Below, in pieces: positions 54,667 to 63,999 of a stretch of DNA of 64,000 nt. The translations under genes were made by a program, and so were the position numbers. This DNA is from Desulfosporosinus lacus DSM 15449 (lineage in GTDB: Bacteria > Bacillota > Desulfitobacteriia > Desulfitobacteriales > Desulfitobacteriaceae), in the NCBI RefSeq assembly GCF_900129935.1, contig NZ_FQXJ01000005.1:62001-126000 (forward strand). Reading direction: 5' to 3'. Position 1 is the first letter of the stretch. Each line of letters begins with the position of its first letter. The notes under the pieces were generated by a model. It did not search any database. It had not been told where the DNA came from and worked only from the letters and a program-made list of their open reading frames with translations.

Positions 54667-55320
54667 GTGTTTACCGGAATTGTAGAAGAACTAGGCATCG
54701 TCCGAGCCCTTCAACTCTTGCCAGAATCTGGTCAACTTACTCTTGAAGGAAAAAAGGTTCTTGATGGAACCCGAATTGGAGACAGCATTGCTGTCAATGG
54801 AGTTTGCTTAACTGTTATTCGCCTAGGTGATCGAGAATTCACAGTAGATGTAATGGCTGAAACATTAGCAAAAACGAATTTAGCTGAACTAAAGAGTGGC
54901 AGTCGTGTTAACCTGGAACGAGCTTTACAGCTTCAAACCCGTTTAGGCGGACATTTGGTTAGTGGGCATGTTGACGGGGTCGGCAACATTCGCCGAATTG
55001 TTCCATGGGGCATCGCTCAAGTCTATGAAGTCAATGCTCCCCCTGCTCTTCTTTCATATATGTTGCCGAAAGGTTCAATTGCTATTGATGGAATTTCTCT
55101 TACCCTGATCGACGTAGAAACCGATTATTTTACAGTCTCTCTGATACCCCACACTTCCAAGGAGACTACCCTGGGATTCAAGGGAATTGGAGCGAGCGTC
55201 AATCTTGAAACAGACCTCATTGGTAAATACGTTGCACGTTTTATGGGGCTTAATGCGACTTCAAGCGATAACAAAAAAGATTTGTCACTAGGTTTTCTAG
55301 CTGAAAATGGATTTATCTAA
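54667..55320 (+). CDS. ribE: Riboflavin synthase alpha subunit
   Basis: A 217-aa enzyme that dismutates two lumazine molecules to riboflavin. It starts with GTG after GGAGGAG. The [10 protein letters not shown] and [12 protein letters not shown] motifs are typical of the two repeated barrels. The C-terminus overlaps the reading frame upstream of ribBA, but the true ribBA start lies after it. RibH forms the lumazine it uses. Confidence 0.96.
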   Translation: MFTGIVEELGIVRALQLLPESGQLTLEGKKVLDGTRIGDSIAVNGVCLTVIRLGDREFTVDVMAETLAKTNLAELKSGSRVNLERALQLQTRLGGHLVSGHVDGVGNIRRIVPWGIAQVYEVNAPPALLSYMLPKGSIAIDGISLTLIDVETDYFTVSLIPHTSKETTLGFKGIGASVNLETDLIGKYVARFMGLNATSSDNKKDLSLGFLAENGFI

Positions 55321-55363
55321 TTCGGATCGTCCGATAGATGGAACAATGAGGAGAGTGCAAACA

Positions 55364-56566
55364 ATGTCATTTAATACAATAGAAGAAGCTTTAGAAGATA
55401 TACGACAAGGTAAAATGGTTGTAATGGTGGATGACGAGGACCGCGAGAACGAAGGTGACCTGGTTATGGCTGCCGAAATGGCAACTCCAGAAGCAATTAA
55501 TTTTATGGCAACCTACGGACGAGGTTTAATTTGTGTTCCGATGACCAAGGATCGAATTCATGCTCTACAACTTGAGCAGATGGTAACTAATAATACCGAT
55601 CCTCATGGTACGGCCTTCACTGTAAGCGTTGATTCCGTCACAAGTTCTACTGGAATTTCAGCTTTTGAACGAGCGGAAACTGTAAAGGTTCTTGTGAACC
55701 CTCAGAGCATACCGACCGATTTACAACGTCCCGGGCATATCTTCCCACTTCTGGCCCGAGAAGGTGGAGTTTTGGTTCGTGCAGGTCACACGGAAGGCTC
55801 TGTAGATTTAGCACGTCTTGCCGGACTGCAACCAGCGGGCCTGATTTGTGAGATTATGAATGAAGACGGAACGATGGCAAGAGTACCTGATCTGCAATTA
55901 TTTGTAGAAAAGCACAATCTTAAATTGATTACCTTAAAAGATCTAATCAGTTATAGGCGCCAAGCGGAAAAACTGATAGAAAAGGTTGAAAGCATTCAGC
56001 TCCCTACTGGTTTTGGTGAATTTCGTGCTGTAGGTTATCTCAGTATTCTTGATAAAGAAGAACATGTTGCATTAGTTAAAGGTACAGTTGACGATGGTAA
56101 ACCGGTACTAGTCAGGGTTCACTCAGAATGTTTAACCGGAGATGTTTTTCATTCCCGTCGCTGTGACTGCGGAGACCAACTTTCTGCCGCTATGCAAGAG
56201 ATTGAGCGTGAAGGACGCGGAGTGTTGCTTTATATGCGTCAAGAAGGCCGCGGAATCGGTTTGTTAAACAAATTAAGAGCGTATAAACTTCAAGAAGAAG
56301 GTAAAGACACTGTGGAGGCAAATCTCGCCTTAGGATTTCCCGAGGATTTACGAGACTATGGCGTTGGTGCCCAAATTTTAGCCGACCTCGGAATTTCTCA
56401 AGTCCGTTTAATGACCAATAATCCACGCAAGATCGTCGGACTAGAAGGGTATGGCTTAAAAGTAGTTGAACGTGTCCCTTTAGAGATCTCGAGTAAACCA
56501 GAAAACACAAAATACCTTTGCACTAAGAAACAAAAGATGGGACATTTTTTAACAGAAGTACAGTAG
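55364..56566 (+). CDS. ribBA: Bifunctional DHBP synthase/GTP cyclohydrolase II (RibBA)
   Basis: About 400 aa from the ATG at 55364, which follows GAGGAG; an earlier ATG at 55307 would add 19 residues with no site. The N-terminal half makes dihydroxybutanone phosphate ([34 protein letters not shown]). The C-terminal half opens GTP: zinc cysteines in [18 protein letters not shown], then EGRGIGL and TNNPRKI. It supplies both precursors for the operon. Confidence 0.96.
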   Translation: MSFNTIEEALEDIRQGKMVVMVDDEDRENEGDLVMAAEMATPEAINFMATYGRGLICVPMTKDRIHALQLEQMVTNNTDPHGTAFTVSVDSVTSSTGISAFERAETVKVLVNPQSIPTDLQRPGHIFPLLAREGGVLVRAGHTEGSVDLARLAGLQPAGLICEIMNEDGTMARVPDLQLFVEKHNLKLITLKDLISYRRQAEKLIEKVESIQLPTGFGEFRAVGYLSILDKEEHVALVKGTVDDGKPVLVRVHSECLTGDVFHSRRCDCGDQLSAAMQEIEREGRGVLLYMRQEGRGIGLLNKLRAYKLQEEGKDTVEANLALGFPEDLRDYGVGAQILADLGISQVRLMTNNPRKIVGLEGYGLKVVERVPLEISSKPENTKYLCTKKQKMGHFLTEVQ

Positions 56567-56637
56567 TGAATCATTAGTATTACTAGATCATTTAAGGATA
56601 AGCTTTGTTCCAGATACAGAAAGGATGGTTATAAAAA

Positions 56638-57099
56638 ATGAAAACTTATGAAGGAAATTTAATTGCTCAAGGGCTAAAGATTGGAATTATTGCTGCGCGT
56701 TTTAATGAGTTTATTACAAGTAAATTAGTAGGTGGTGCAATTGATGCACTGCAGCGACACGGTGTAACGGAAAACGATATTGAATTAGCCTGGGTCCCCG
56801 GAGCCTTTGAAATCCCCTTAGTTGCTCAAAGAATGGCCCTCTCTAAAAACTATGATGCAGTCATTTGTCTTGGTGCTGTTATTCGTGGGGCAACACCTCA
56901 TTTTGACCTTGTCAGCAATGAAGTCAGTAAGGGAATTGCCCAGGTTGGCTTACAAACCGGGATCCCAGTAATTTTTGGTGTTATTGCAACTGACAGTATT
57001 GAACAGGCAATTGAACGAGCGGGAACTAAGGCAGGAAACAAAGGCTTTGACGCTGCTATGACCGCTATAGAAACTGCAAATTTACTCAAATCATTTTAA
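56638..57099 (+). CDS. ribH: Lumazine synthase (RibH)
   Basis: A 153-aa subunit of the lumazine synthase shell, which makes the substrate of riboflavin synthase. [26 protein letters not shown] and [14 protein letters not shown] are conserved, with the catalytic His in that last block. GGATGG precedes the ATG. It is the last gene of the rib operon; a sigma factor gene follows 140 bp downstream. Confidence 0.97.
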   Translation: MKTYEGNLIAQGLKIGIIAARFNEFITSKLVGGAIDALQRHGVTENDIELAWVPGAFEIPLVAQRMALSKNYDAVICLGAVIRGATPHFDLVSNEVSKGIAQVGLQTGIPVIFGVIATDSIEQAIERAGTKAGNKGFDAAMTAIETANLLKSF

Positions 57100-57165
57100 C
57101 CATAAACCGTTTATCGCTTAAACAATTAAAATCAATTAGAATAATATGGAGGTTTGTCCACTAAA

Positions 57166-57230
57166 AACTCCTTGTCAAATGGGATAATTTTTATTAAACT
57201 CTTATAGGTGTCTATTTTTGACAAGGAGTT
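57166..57230 (+). promoter_or_regulatory. Inverted repeat masking the Shine-Dalgarno of the sigma factor
   Basis: AACTCCTTGTCAAA (57166-57179) is the exact complement of 57217-57230, across 37 nt. The second arm contains the AAGGAG ribosome binding site (57223-57228) that serves the ATG at 57240. In mRNA the 14-bp stem would hide this site, a typical translation-control element. Confidence 0.65.
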
Positions 57231-57239
57231 GAGAGTGCC

Positions 57240-57860
57240 ATGACTTCGAACATTTGCAGCTTAGCCAAGGAAATAGCCATGCTTGAAGCAGCGCGCTCCG
57301 GCAATAAAGATGCTTTAAATGAGATTATCCAACATTATGAACCTGAAATCCGTATGATTGCCTCTAAGTATTTCTTACCTAGAGCAGACTATGAAGATTT
57401 GTTACAAGAAGGGCGAATCGCGATATATCGGGCGATCCTATCGTATGACGAAGAATCTGGTATTCCCTTTCTTCATTTTTTAAGGATGGTCGTTAAACGG
57501 AAACTCATCGATGGTCTGCGTAAATATACACGCCAAAAACACGCTAACCTTAATGAAGCCTATTCCCTCAATAACGTAGTTTCTGAGACAGAGGAAACAA
57601 GCTTTTTAGAATTATTACCAACCGCTGAGGACCCAGCATCAACAGTTATCGCCAACGATGAAGTCCATTCCATGATTCAAGATTTAAATAAGAATATGTC
57701 AAATCTTGAACGTTTGGTATTTGAACACTATTTCATCCAAGGATTTAAACAACGGGAAGTGTCCGAGCACTTAGGGCTTCATCCGAAATCCTTGGATAAT
57801 GCAATCCAACGCATACGCCACAAAACTGCACTTTATCGTTCTAGGCAAGTTGCAGGTTAA
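57240..57860 (+). CDS. SigH-like sigma-70 family sigma factor
   Basis: A 206-aa sigma factor. Region 2 is in DYEDLLQEGRIAIYRAILSYDEESG with an RKLIDGLRKYTRQKHA stretch, and region 4 is the QREVSEHLGLHPKSLDNAIQRIRHK helix-turn-helix. It looks closest to SigH (Spo0H), which starts sporulation and stationary-phase genes, but a related alternative sigma factor is possible. The AAGGAG site lies in one arm of a perfect inverted repeat. Two small spore-coat-like genes are next to it on the other strand. Confidence 0.85.
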   Translation: MTSNICSLAKEIAMLEAARSGNKDALNEIIQHYEPEIRMIASKYFLPRADYEDLLQEGRIAIYRAILSYDEESGIPFLHFLRMVVKRKLIDGLRKYTRQKHANLNEAYSLNNVVSETEETSFLELLPTAEDPASTVIANDEVHSMIQDLNKNMSNLERLVFEHYFIQGFKQREVSEHLGLHPKSLDNAIQRIRHKTALYRSRQVAG

Positions 57861-57882
57861 CTTTCCAAAGTATTATAAATTA

Positions 57883-57923
57883 AAATAAAGAACCGGGAAT
57901 TTTTGATTCCCGGTTCTTTATTT
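57883..57923. terminator. Bidirectional terminator between the sigma factor and coat-like genes
   Basis: A perfect 18-bp stem (57883-57900 with 57906-57923) with a 5-nt loop and A/T tracts at both ends. It serves two convergent transcripts. Confidence 0.88.
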
Positions 57924-57932
57924 ACGCTTGAA

Positions 57933-58130
57933 CTATGCTATTCCACCACTTTGAGAAATCAATTTACTCACTTTACTATGCGCATTAGTCGCTTCGTTGG
58001 CTAAGCGTAAGTATATATCTCTTAAATTAGCATGATGAGCACGCGTGGCTAAAGTCATGTACCCAGTAGCAGCAGCTGCAGCATCTTTTTCATAATCATA
58101 AAGCATATCCAAATCGCTAAATTGGCTCAT
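57933..58130 (-). CDS. Small CotF-like helical protein
   Basis: A 65-aa all-helical protein (DYEKDAAAAATGYMTLATRAHHANLRDIYLRLANEA). The pattern resembles short CotF-type spore coat proteins or ferritin-like helices. AAAGGGGG precedes the ATG. It starts 15 bp after the next small gene, so the pair is one operon. The family call is tentative. Confidence 0.6.
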   Translation of the reverse strand: MSQFSDLDMLYDYEKDAAAAATGYMTLATRAHHANLRDIYLRLANEATNAHSKVSKLISQSGGIA

Positions 58131-58145
58131 TTTTCTACCCCCTTT

Positions 58146-58355
58146 CTATTGAAGTTCTACCATTCCTTTTTTAAAATAACCTACTACATCTTCTAAACCT
58201 TTGGCTTGTTCTTTAAAAAACCCCTTAACAGCGGCGTCTTTTGCCATTTCATTGTAAATTTGGCACTTTTTCATAGCGGTTTCAGTCTCAATTAAGCTTC
58301 GGGTTAACATGCCTTGGTCAAGGATTTTCTTCGTTTCCATATCATTTAGTTGCAT
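58146..58355 (-). CDS. Small helical protein, possibly spore-coat related
   Basis: A 69-aa protein from the ATG at 58355, 7 nt after AAGGAGG. It is helical and charged (MQLNDMETKKILDQGMLTRS, YNEMAKDAAVKGFFKEQ). CotF-like proteins are often coded in pairs like this. It is first of the two-gene unit; a sporulation role is inferred only from the pair and the neighbouring sigma factor. Confidence 0.6.
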   Translation of the reverse strand: MQLNDMETKKILDQGMLTRSLIETETAMKKCQIYNEMAKDAAVKGFFKEQAKGLEDVVGYFKKGMVELQ

Positions 58356-58577
58356 CAAGATCCCTCCTTCTGAAAAACTAATTTACATAACATTCTCAGG
58401 ATGTGTAAATTAACCTTAAATTATTCATAATAAATTAACACAAAGTATGTTCAAATAGATACTATGCTAGACAGGCAGGATGTTCATGAGTTAAACTGAA
58501 AAGGTGCAAGAATTATTATACATATTGGTATAGAAACATTACATAATCTTGGCTTTTGAGAATGGAGGTATAAACAT

Positions 58578-59075
58578 TTGGAGACGCCAGAATTCAAGCG
58601 TGGTTTCCGTGGGTATGATTCCGATGCTGTTGACCAAGCGTGGGCAGAAAGCGAACGACAATTATCTGAAGCAAATGCAGCTAACAAGGAACTGCGCTTG
58701 CAGATTAACAGTTTAAGGGAACAAAATTCAGAATGGGGAAATCGCCTCAAGTATTATGAGCAGATTGAAAAAGATCTAAGAGATGCCCTTGTAAGCGCCC
58801 AAAGAATCGCTAATCAAGTAAAAGATGAAGCAACAATACAGGCAGAAGAGCTTCTTCAATCCGCACGCAGCGAGAGTGAAGTCATACTAAGTGAAGCAGC
58901 ACGTCTTTCGGAGTCCAAGGAAATTGAAGCAGACAATATGCTCATTGAAAAGCGGATGGAAATTGTACAACTAGAGGAACAGATTCAAGGACTGATTGAG
59001 CAAAAAACGGAACTACAGACTCTCGTTGATCAAGTTAGGCAATATTTAGAAAAGATTAAGGATTTAATTATATAA
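58578..59075 (+). CDS. DivIVA domain-containing coiled-coil protein
   Basis: A 165-aa protein that starts with TTG after GGAGG. The N-terminal FKRGFRGYDSDAVDQAW is the membrane-binding DivIVA loop and the rest is a long coiled coil (SAQRIANQVKDEATIQAEEL, MEIVQLEEQIQGLIEQK). DivIVA proteins mark cell poles or septa. The size is smaller than usual. It is single, before a terminator shared with clpB. Confidence 0.85.
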   Translation: METPEFKRGFRGYDSDAVDQAWAESERQLSEANAANKELRLQINSLREQNSEWGNRLKYYEQIEKDLRDALVSAQRIANQVKDEATIQAEELLQSARSESEVILSEAARLSESKEIEADNMLIEKRMEIVQLEEQIQGLIEQKTELQTLVDQVRQYLEKIKDLII

Positions 59076-59093
59076 CAATAAACCCATAGACTG

Positions 59094-59146
59094 TAAAGGC
59101 AGACTTCCCTGACTTAATGTAAATTAGTCAAGGAGTTCTGCCTTTA
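59094..59146. terminator. Terminator between divIVA-like gene and clpB
   Basis: The outer stem TAAAGGCAGA/TCTGCCTTTA (59094-59103 with 59137-59146) contains a further paired region inside. It lies between two convergent genes and would end both. Confidence 0.75.
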
Positions 59147-59161
59147 ATTATAATTTAATCA

Positions 59162-61759
59162 CTAATCTTTAAGGGGAGAAAATGAATAATTCCCCAATTC
59201 GTCAACATCGACAAAAATTTCTTGCCCTTCCTTAAATTCTCCTTTCAGAAGTTTGAGAGCCAAAGAGTTCTGCAAACGTTGTTGAATCACTCGTTTAAGT
59301 GGCCTTGCTCCGTAAATTGGGTCATACCCTTCATTCGTAAGTTGTTCTTTTGCCTTTGACGATAGGGTCAGTGTCAGTTTGCTTTCACTTAAGCGTTTAC
59401 GTAGCTGCCCAAGCTGAATATCGACAATCTGACCAATATGCTGACGTCCAAGTGGATGGAAGATAATAATTTCATCAAGACGATTGAGAAATTCCGGCCG
59501 GAAGTAGTGTCGAAGTTCTTCATTAATGCTGGACCGAACTTCTTCCTTGCCAGCGTTGCGTTGGGTTAATTCTTGAATAGTCGGACTGGCAATATTACTG
59601 GTTAAGATCACTACTGTGTTTTTAAAATTTACTATTCGGCCCTGTCCATCGGTTAACCTTCCATCATCTAGAAGCTGCAATAATATATTAGAAACATCGC
59701 TATGCGCTTTCTCTACTTCGTCAAAGAGAATAACACTGTAAGGTTTACGTCGGACGGCTTCTGTGAGTTGTCCACCCTCTTCATAACCGACATATCCGGG
59801 AGGAGCTCCGATCAGTCGTGACACAGAATGTTTTTCCATATACTCGGACATATCAATCCGAACCATTGCTTGTTCATCATCAAAGAGGAATTCTGCCAAT
59901 GCCCTTGAAAGCTCTGTCTTCCCTACCCCCGTAGGGCCTAGGAAAAGGAATGAACCTAAGGGTCGATTCGGGTCTTGCAACCCTGCACGCGCTCGACGCA
60001 CGGCATCGGCAACAGCACGAACAGCTTCTTCTTGACCAATAACTCGCTGATGAATTCGCTCTTCCATCTGAATGAGCTTTTGCATCTCACTTTCCATTAA
60101 TTTGGAAACGGGAACATGGGTCCAGGTTGCCACGATTTCCGCAATGTCTTGTTCAATTACTTCTTGTTTCAGTAAAGTATTTTTCTTATCTTGCAGTTTT
60201 TCCTCCGTGCTTTTCAGTTCCTTTTCCAAATTAGGGATTATTCCGTATTGAAGCTCTGCGGCTTTATTATAGTCAAGTTGCTGTTGAGCTTGCTCCATTA
60301 AGATACGTGAACGATCTACTTCTTCTTTTAGTTGTTGAATCCTAACAAGAGTTTCACGTTCTCCCTGCAACTGAGCCTCCATGCCAAAACGTTCTTCCTT
60401 AAGATTACCTAATTCTTCCTCGATTTTCGCTAAGCGCTCTTTACTGGCCTCATCCTTTTCTTTCCTCAAGGCTTCCCGTTCTATTTCCAGTTGCATCATT
60501 CGACGTTTAATTTGATCTAAATCATGAGGGTCACTAGTAATTTCCATACGCATGCGTGCACCGGCTTCATCAATTAAATCAATTGCTTTATCAGGCAGGA
60601 AGCGGTCACTAATATAACGATCTGATAGAACAGCTGCCGCAATAATTGCCCCGTCAGTAATTCGTACACCGTGATGTGTTTCGTAGCGTTCTTTAAGACC
60701 GCGCAGAATTGAAATAGTATCTTCCACTGTGGGTGCTTCCACCATAATAGGTTGGAATCGCCGTTCGAGAGCGGCATCCTTCTCAATGTGTTTGCGATAT
60801 TCTGCGAGTGTTGTAGCTCCCAGCATACTGAGTTCTCCTCGAGCAAGCATCGGCTTGAGCATATTACTGGCATCCATTGCTCCTTCAGCAGCTCCTGCCC
60901 CTACAACTGTATGCAGTTCATCGATAAATAAGATTACATCATCGCGGTCCTGGATTTCTTTAAGTACGGCTTTCAATCGTTCTTCGAACTCCCCACGATA
61001 CTTAGCACCAGCAATTAAGGTTCCCATGTCAAGAGAAATCACCTGTTTATCTTTAATTGCCTCGGGGACATCTCCACGCACAATTCTTTGAGCTAAACCT
61101 TCTGCGATGGCAGTTTTACCAACCCCAGGCTCACCAATGAGGACAGGGTTATTTTTCGTGCGTCTGGATAGAGTTTGAATAACCCTGCGAATTTCTTCAT
61201 CCCGGCCAATAACTGGATCTAGACGTCCACGCCTTGCCTGTTGCACTAAGTTAAGCCCATATTGTTCGAGAGCAGCGTAGGTCCCTTCTGGATTAGGACT
61301 CGTGACACGTTGGGTTCCCCTAACTTCACGCAATGCTTGAAGCAATTTTTCCCGAGTTAATCCGGCTTGCTTTAGAACTTGTTGGGCAGACCCTCCGGCC
61401 TTTTCCCAGATCCCAAGCAGTAAATGTTCTGTACTGACGTACTCATCGCCAAACGGTGCCATCTCATCATGAGCAGCTACCAAAACACTGCGCAAGCGGG
61501 GAGAAATGCTCATTTGCACATTGCCGCCGCTAATTCGGGGAAAGCGGTTGATCTCTTGACGCATAGTTTGGATGAGGGATCCAACTGCCATGCCTAGTTT
61601 AGTTAATACTTGAGGAACAACGCCATCACCTTGCTCTAAGAGGGTGAGTAATAGATGCTCCGGTTCAACTAGACTGTTCCCGTTGCGTTCCGCCATTGTT
61701 TGGGCACCTGTGATTGCTTCCTGTGATTTCTGGGTAAAACGGTTGGTATCAAATGACAT
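59162..61759 (-). CDS. clpB: ClpB disaggregase
   Basis: An 865-aa Hsp100 protein that pulls proteins out of aggregates with help from DnaK. The N-terminal substrate domain is followed by two AAA+ modules with Walker A motifs GEPGVGKT and GPTGVGKT and a coiled-coil M domain between them. The full length (about 860 aa) fits ClpB. It is the second gene of the dnaJ-like/clpB operon, 54 bp after it, and is likely induced by heat shock. Confidence 0.97.
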   Translation of the reverse strand: MSFDTNRFTQKSQEAITGAQTMAERNGNSLVEPEHLLLTLLEQGDGVVPQVLTKLGMAVGSLIQTMRQEINRFPRISGGNVQMSISPRLRSVLVAAHDEMAPFGDEYVSTEHLLLGIWEKAGGSAQQVLKQAGLTREKLLQALREVRGTQRVTSPNPEGTYAALEQYGLNLVQQARRGRLDPVIGRDEEIRRVIQTLSRRTKNNPVLIGEPGVGKTAIAEGLAQRIVRGDVPEAIKDKQVISLDMGTLIAGAKYRGEFEERLKAVLKEIQDRDDVILFIDELHTVVGAGAAEGAMDASNMLKPMLARGELSMLGATTLAEYRKHIEKDAALERRFQPIMVEAPTVEDTISILRGLKERYETHHGVRITDGAIIAAAVLSDRYISDRFLPDKAIDLIDEAGARMRMEITSDPHDLDQIKRRMMQLEIEREALRKEKDEASKERLAKIEEELGNLKEERFGMEAQLQGERETLVRIQQLKEEVDRSRILMEQAQQQLDYNKAAELQYGIIPNLEKELKSTEEKLQDKKNTLLKQEVIEQDIAEIVATWTHVPVSKLMESEMQKLIQMEERIHQRVIGQEEAVRAVADAVRRARAGLQDPNRPLGSFLFLGPTGVGKTELSRALAEFLFDDEQAMVRIDMSEYMEKHSVSRLIGAPPGYVGYEEGGQLTEAVRRKPYSVILFDEVEKAHSDVSNILLQLLDDGRLTDGQGRIVNFKNTVVILTSNIASPTIQELTQRNAGKEEVRSSINEELRHYFRPEFLNRLDEIIIFHPLGRQHIGQIVDIQLGQLRKRLSESKLTLTLSSKAKEQLTNEGYDPIYGARPLKRVIQQRLQNSLALKLLKGEFKEGQEIFVDVDELGNYSFSPLKD

Positions 61760-61813
61760 AATTGCTCACTCCTTTTCAAGCTAGTTTCAATTTAATAGCG
61801 CCATGGTATGACA

Positions 61814-62806
61814 CTACAGAACAACTCCTCGTTTATCTGCCAGGTCACGCAGAGCCGAAATTTCAGAATCACTCATATTTTCGGGTAACCTAATCGAAAC
61901 TTCTACAAAAAGATCCCCCTGTTGAGCAGGCTTTTCTAAATTCGGCATACCTTTGCCCTTCAGGCGAAATTTCTTTCCGTTTTGGGAAAGAGGCGGAATT
62001 TTCAGCAAGACTTCACCGCTAAAAGTTTTGACACTGACTTCTCCGCCTAAAACCGCTCTATAAAAATCAACCGGGATCTCGGCCCTTAAGTCATCTCCAT
62101 CGCGAAGGAAATAGGAATGCGGGTTAACCGTTATGATTAAATAGAGGTTCCCAGCTGGTCCGCCCGAAATTCCCGGACTGCCTTGACCTGAAAGCCGTAC
62201 CTTAGAACCGGTCCGTACCCCTTTTGGGATCTTAGCCTCAATTTGCTTTTCACCTGTTCGAATGACTCTCGTTGTACCACTATAAGACTCCTCCAAAGTT
62301 ACTTGAACTTCAACTTCAAGATCCTGGCCTTGACGGGGACGCCCAGCAGCGGGCCCTCCGCCAAATCCTCGACCTGGTCCTCCAACTCCTCCAAAGAGAG
62401 TTGAGAAGAAGTCAGAGTATCCTTCTCCTCCAAAATTAAATCCACCGGTTTTACCCGAGGCACCAAACATTTCCGCAAAATCTTCCGGGGACATGGTATA
62501 GGTATGCCCTCCGCTCCCTCCACTGGGATTCGATTGCCAACGATCCCAATTATAATCCCCGCGTCCTCCTCGGGCTTTCCATTGTTGATAGTCTTGACGC
62601 AACTCATCGTATTTACGTCGTTTTTCAGGATCACTAATTGCTTGATATGCCTCCGTAGCCTCTTTAAATTTCTCTTCAGCAACTTTATCTCCGGGATTAA
62701 CATCCGGATGATACTTTTTAGCTAGTTTCTGATAAGTTTTCTTAATGGTTTTTTCATCGGCATCGGCTGAAACACCTAAGCTTTCATAATAGTCTTTAAA
62801 ATCCAT
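61814..62806 (-). CDS. DnaJ-like J-domain co-chaperone (CbpA type)
   Basis: A 330-aa co-chaperone. The J domain has the HPD motif (YHPDVNPGDK), followed by a Gly/Phe-rich region (about 90-150) and two C-terminal substrate domains. The zinc-finger region of true DnaJ is absent, so this is a CbpA-like type. It stimulates DnaK and pairs well with the ClpB encoded downstream. It is first in the operon, under a promoter with an operator-like repeat. Confidence 0.95.
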   Translation of the reverse strand: MDFKDYYESLGVSADADEKTIKKTYQKLAKKYHPDVNPGDKVAEEKFKEATEAYQAISDPEKRRKYDELRQDYQQWKARGGRGDYNWDRWQSNPSGGSGGHTYTMSPEDFAEMFGASGKTGGFNFGGEGYSDFFSTLFGGVGGPGRGFGGGPAAGRPRQGQDLEVEVQVTLEESYSGTTRVIRTGEKQIEAKIPKGVRTGSKVRLSGQGSPGISGGPAGNLYLIITVNPHSYFLRDGDDLRAEIPVDFYRAVLGGEVSVKTFSGEVLLKIPPLSQNGKKFRLKGKGMPNLEKPAQQGDLFVEVSIRLPENMSDSEISALRDLADKRGVVL

Positions 62807-62924
62807 ACTTTCACCTCATTACACTACCTTTAGTCAGCATTAGTTTATATAGAGTAACTATTCCCTGGATTTTTACATTCTAAAATAATCTTAATAATTT
62901 AGAGTATTTTTCCTTGTTATAAAA

Positions 62925-62953
62925 ATTATAGTCTATTTTCATTTAAAGGTCAA
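62925..62953 (-). promoter_or_regulatory. Sigma-A promoter of the dnaJ-clpB operon
   Basis: TTGACC (62948-62953) and TATAAT (62925-62930) with exactly 17 bp between, on the minus strand. The -35 is inside the inverted repeat at 62942-62993. Confidence 0.8.
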
Positions 62954-62993
62954 TATTGGTCAGACATTTATTTGACCAATATTGACCTTTAAA
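62942..62993. promoter_or_regulatory. 21-bp inverted repeat with CtsR-like heptads
   Basis: A perfect 21-bp inverted repeat (62942-62962 with 62973-62993), 10-nt centre. Each arm reads GGTCAAT-ATT-GGTCA, close to the CtsR heptad direct repeat (GGTCAAA-N3-GGTCAAA). It overlaps the -35 element of the dnaJ-clpB promoter. A heat-shock repressor, most likely CtsR, is the expected binder; no ctsR gene is in the window. Confidence 0.65.
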
Positions 62994-63052
62994 CATTAAC
63001 TGTTTTACTCATTAAAATACATTTTTTAACCCTATAGAGTTTGCAGTTGAAA

Positions 63053-63093
63053 CAGAGATAGGCTTCATAGAATTTTTATGAAGCCTATCTCTG
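63053..63093 (-). terminator. Terminator of the lipid kinase gene
   Basis: A perfect 17-bp stem (63053-63069 with 63077-63093) with a 7-nt loop lies 57 bp past the kinase stop. Its T tract is weak. Confidence 0.6.
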
Positions 63094-63150
63094 AAATAAG
63101 CGGATGCACTCAATGTAATTTTCAGGCAGGTTTTAGAGCCAGCAAATCAT

Positions 63151-63999
63151 TTAACCCCATAAATGAAGAATACGAGGAATAACTTTAAGCTGGATAGGTC
63201 CTCGACCGGGTTGCTCCCCATCAATATCCAGCAGAATTCTTTCAGCAGAAGTGATGGCTACGGAGCGACCGCGCAGCACGCTAACCCCAGGGATCGAAAG
63301 ATGAGTGCCCCTATAGATCTTTGGTATATGCCGTAAAATAGTCCAGGGTGAAAAGTCTCCTAAAAATACTATATCAAAAAGACCATCATCAAGCTCTGCA
63401 TGCGGTGCGATCATCATTCCACCACCAATATAACGACCGTTTGTTACCATAATACTGTTGAGGCGACCATTACAGATTAATTTTCCATCGATTTCACAGC
63501 TCATAACTTTATTACTGTAACGAAGTATGCTTACTACTGATCCAATAAGAAAAGATAGTTTACCTCCAAGCAACTTACTTTGCTGATTGACGCGAGCAAC
63601 TGTCTCCCCACCTAAACCAACGTCTGCAACGTTAAGGAAATAACGGTGGATCTGCTGTCCATAATTATCATGAAAGAGGACTTCCCCGACATCGATTTTT
63701 CGTTTTCGACCTTGTTTCAGAATACCGATAAAACCCTCAATTCCTTTAGGAATTTGTAAGGTGCGAATAAAGTCGCATCCAGTACCATGTGAAAAAACGG
63801 CTAGCTCTGCCTGCGGGTTAATCAGCTGATTATTTGAGAAGAATCCATTAACTACTTCATTCATAGTCCCGTCTCCCCCAACAGAAATGATACGAGCAAA
63901 CCCTTCTTTCAAGGCTTTTTGGGTGATATGAATTGCATCTCCAGGTCCAGACGTATAAATGAAGTCGATAGTATATCCTTCTTCTCGCAGTCGTTTCAA
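63151..63999 (-). CDS. Diacylglycerol kinase-like lipid kinase, 5'-truncated
   Basis: At least 282 aa, cut off by the window edge. The ATP-binding GGDGTMNEVVNGF and the following AVFSHGTGCDFIRTL are the signature of the DagK/YegS lipid kinases. The C-terminal DIDGEQ motif is also conserved. It phosphorylates diacylglycerol or a similar lipid for membrane phospholipid recycling. The N-terminus and start codon are missing. Confidence 0.9.
   Translation of the reverse strand: MKRLREEGYTIDFIYTSGPGDAIHITQKALKEGFARIISVGGDGTMNEVVNGFFSNNQLINPQAELAVFSHGTGCDFIRTLQIPKGIEGFIGILKQGRKRKIDVGEVLFHDNYGQQIHRYFLNVADVGLGGETVARVNQQSKLLGGKLSFLIGSVVSILRYSNKVMSCEIDGKLICNGRLNSIMVTNGRYIGGGMMIAPHAELDDGLFDIVFLGDFSPWTILRHIPKIYRGTHLSIPGVSVLRGRSVAITSAERILLDIDGEQPGRGPIQLKVIPRILHLWG

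Larger units (their letters stand above)
62807..63150. other. Heat-shock promoter region
   Basis: 344 bp without a gene. It contains the dnaJ-clpB promoter and repeat (62925-62993) and a terminator for the lipid kinase (63053-63093). Confidence 0.7.

Noticed and set aside
62942-62993. CIRCE element for HrcA
   Set aside because: The repeat does not contain the TTAGCACTC/GAGTGCTAA sequence of CIRCE; the GGTCAA heptads fit CtsR better.
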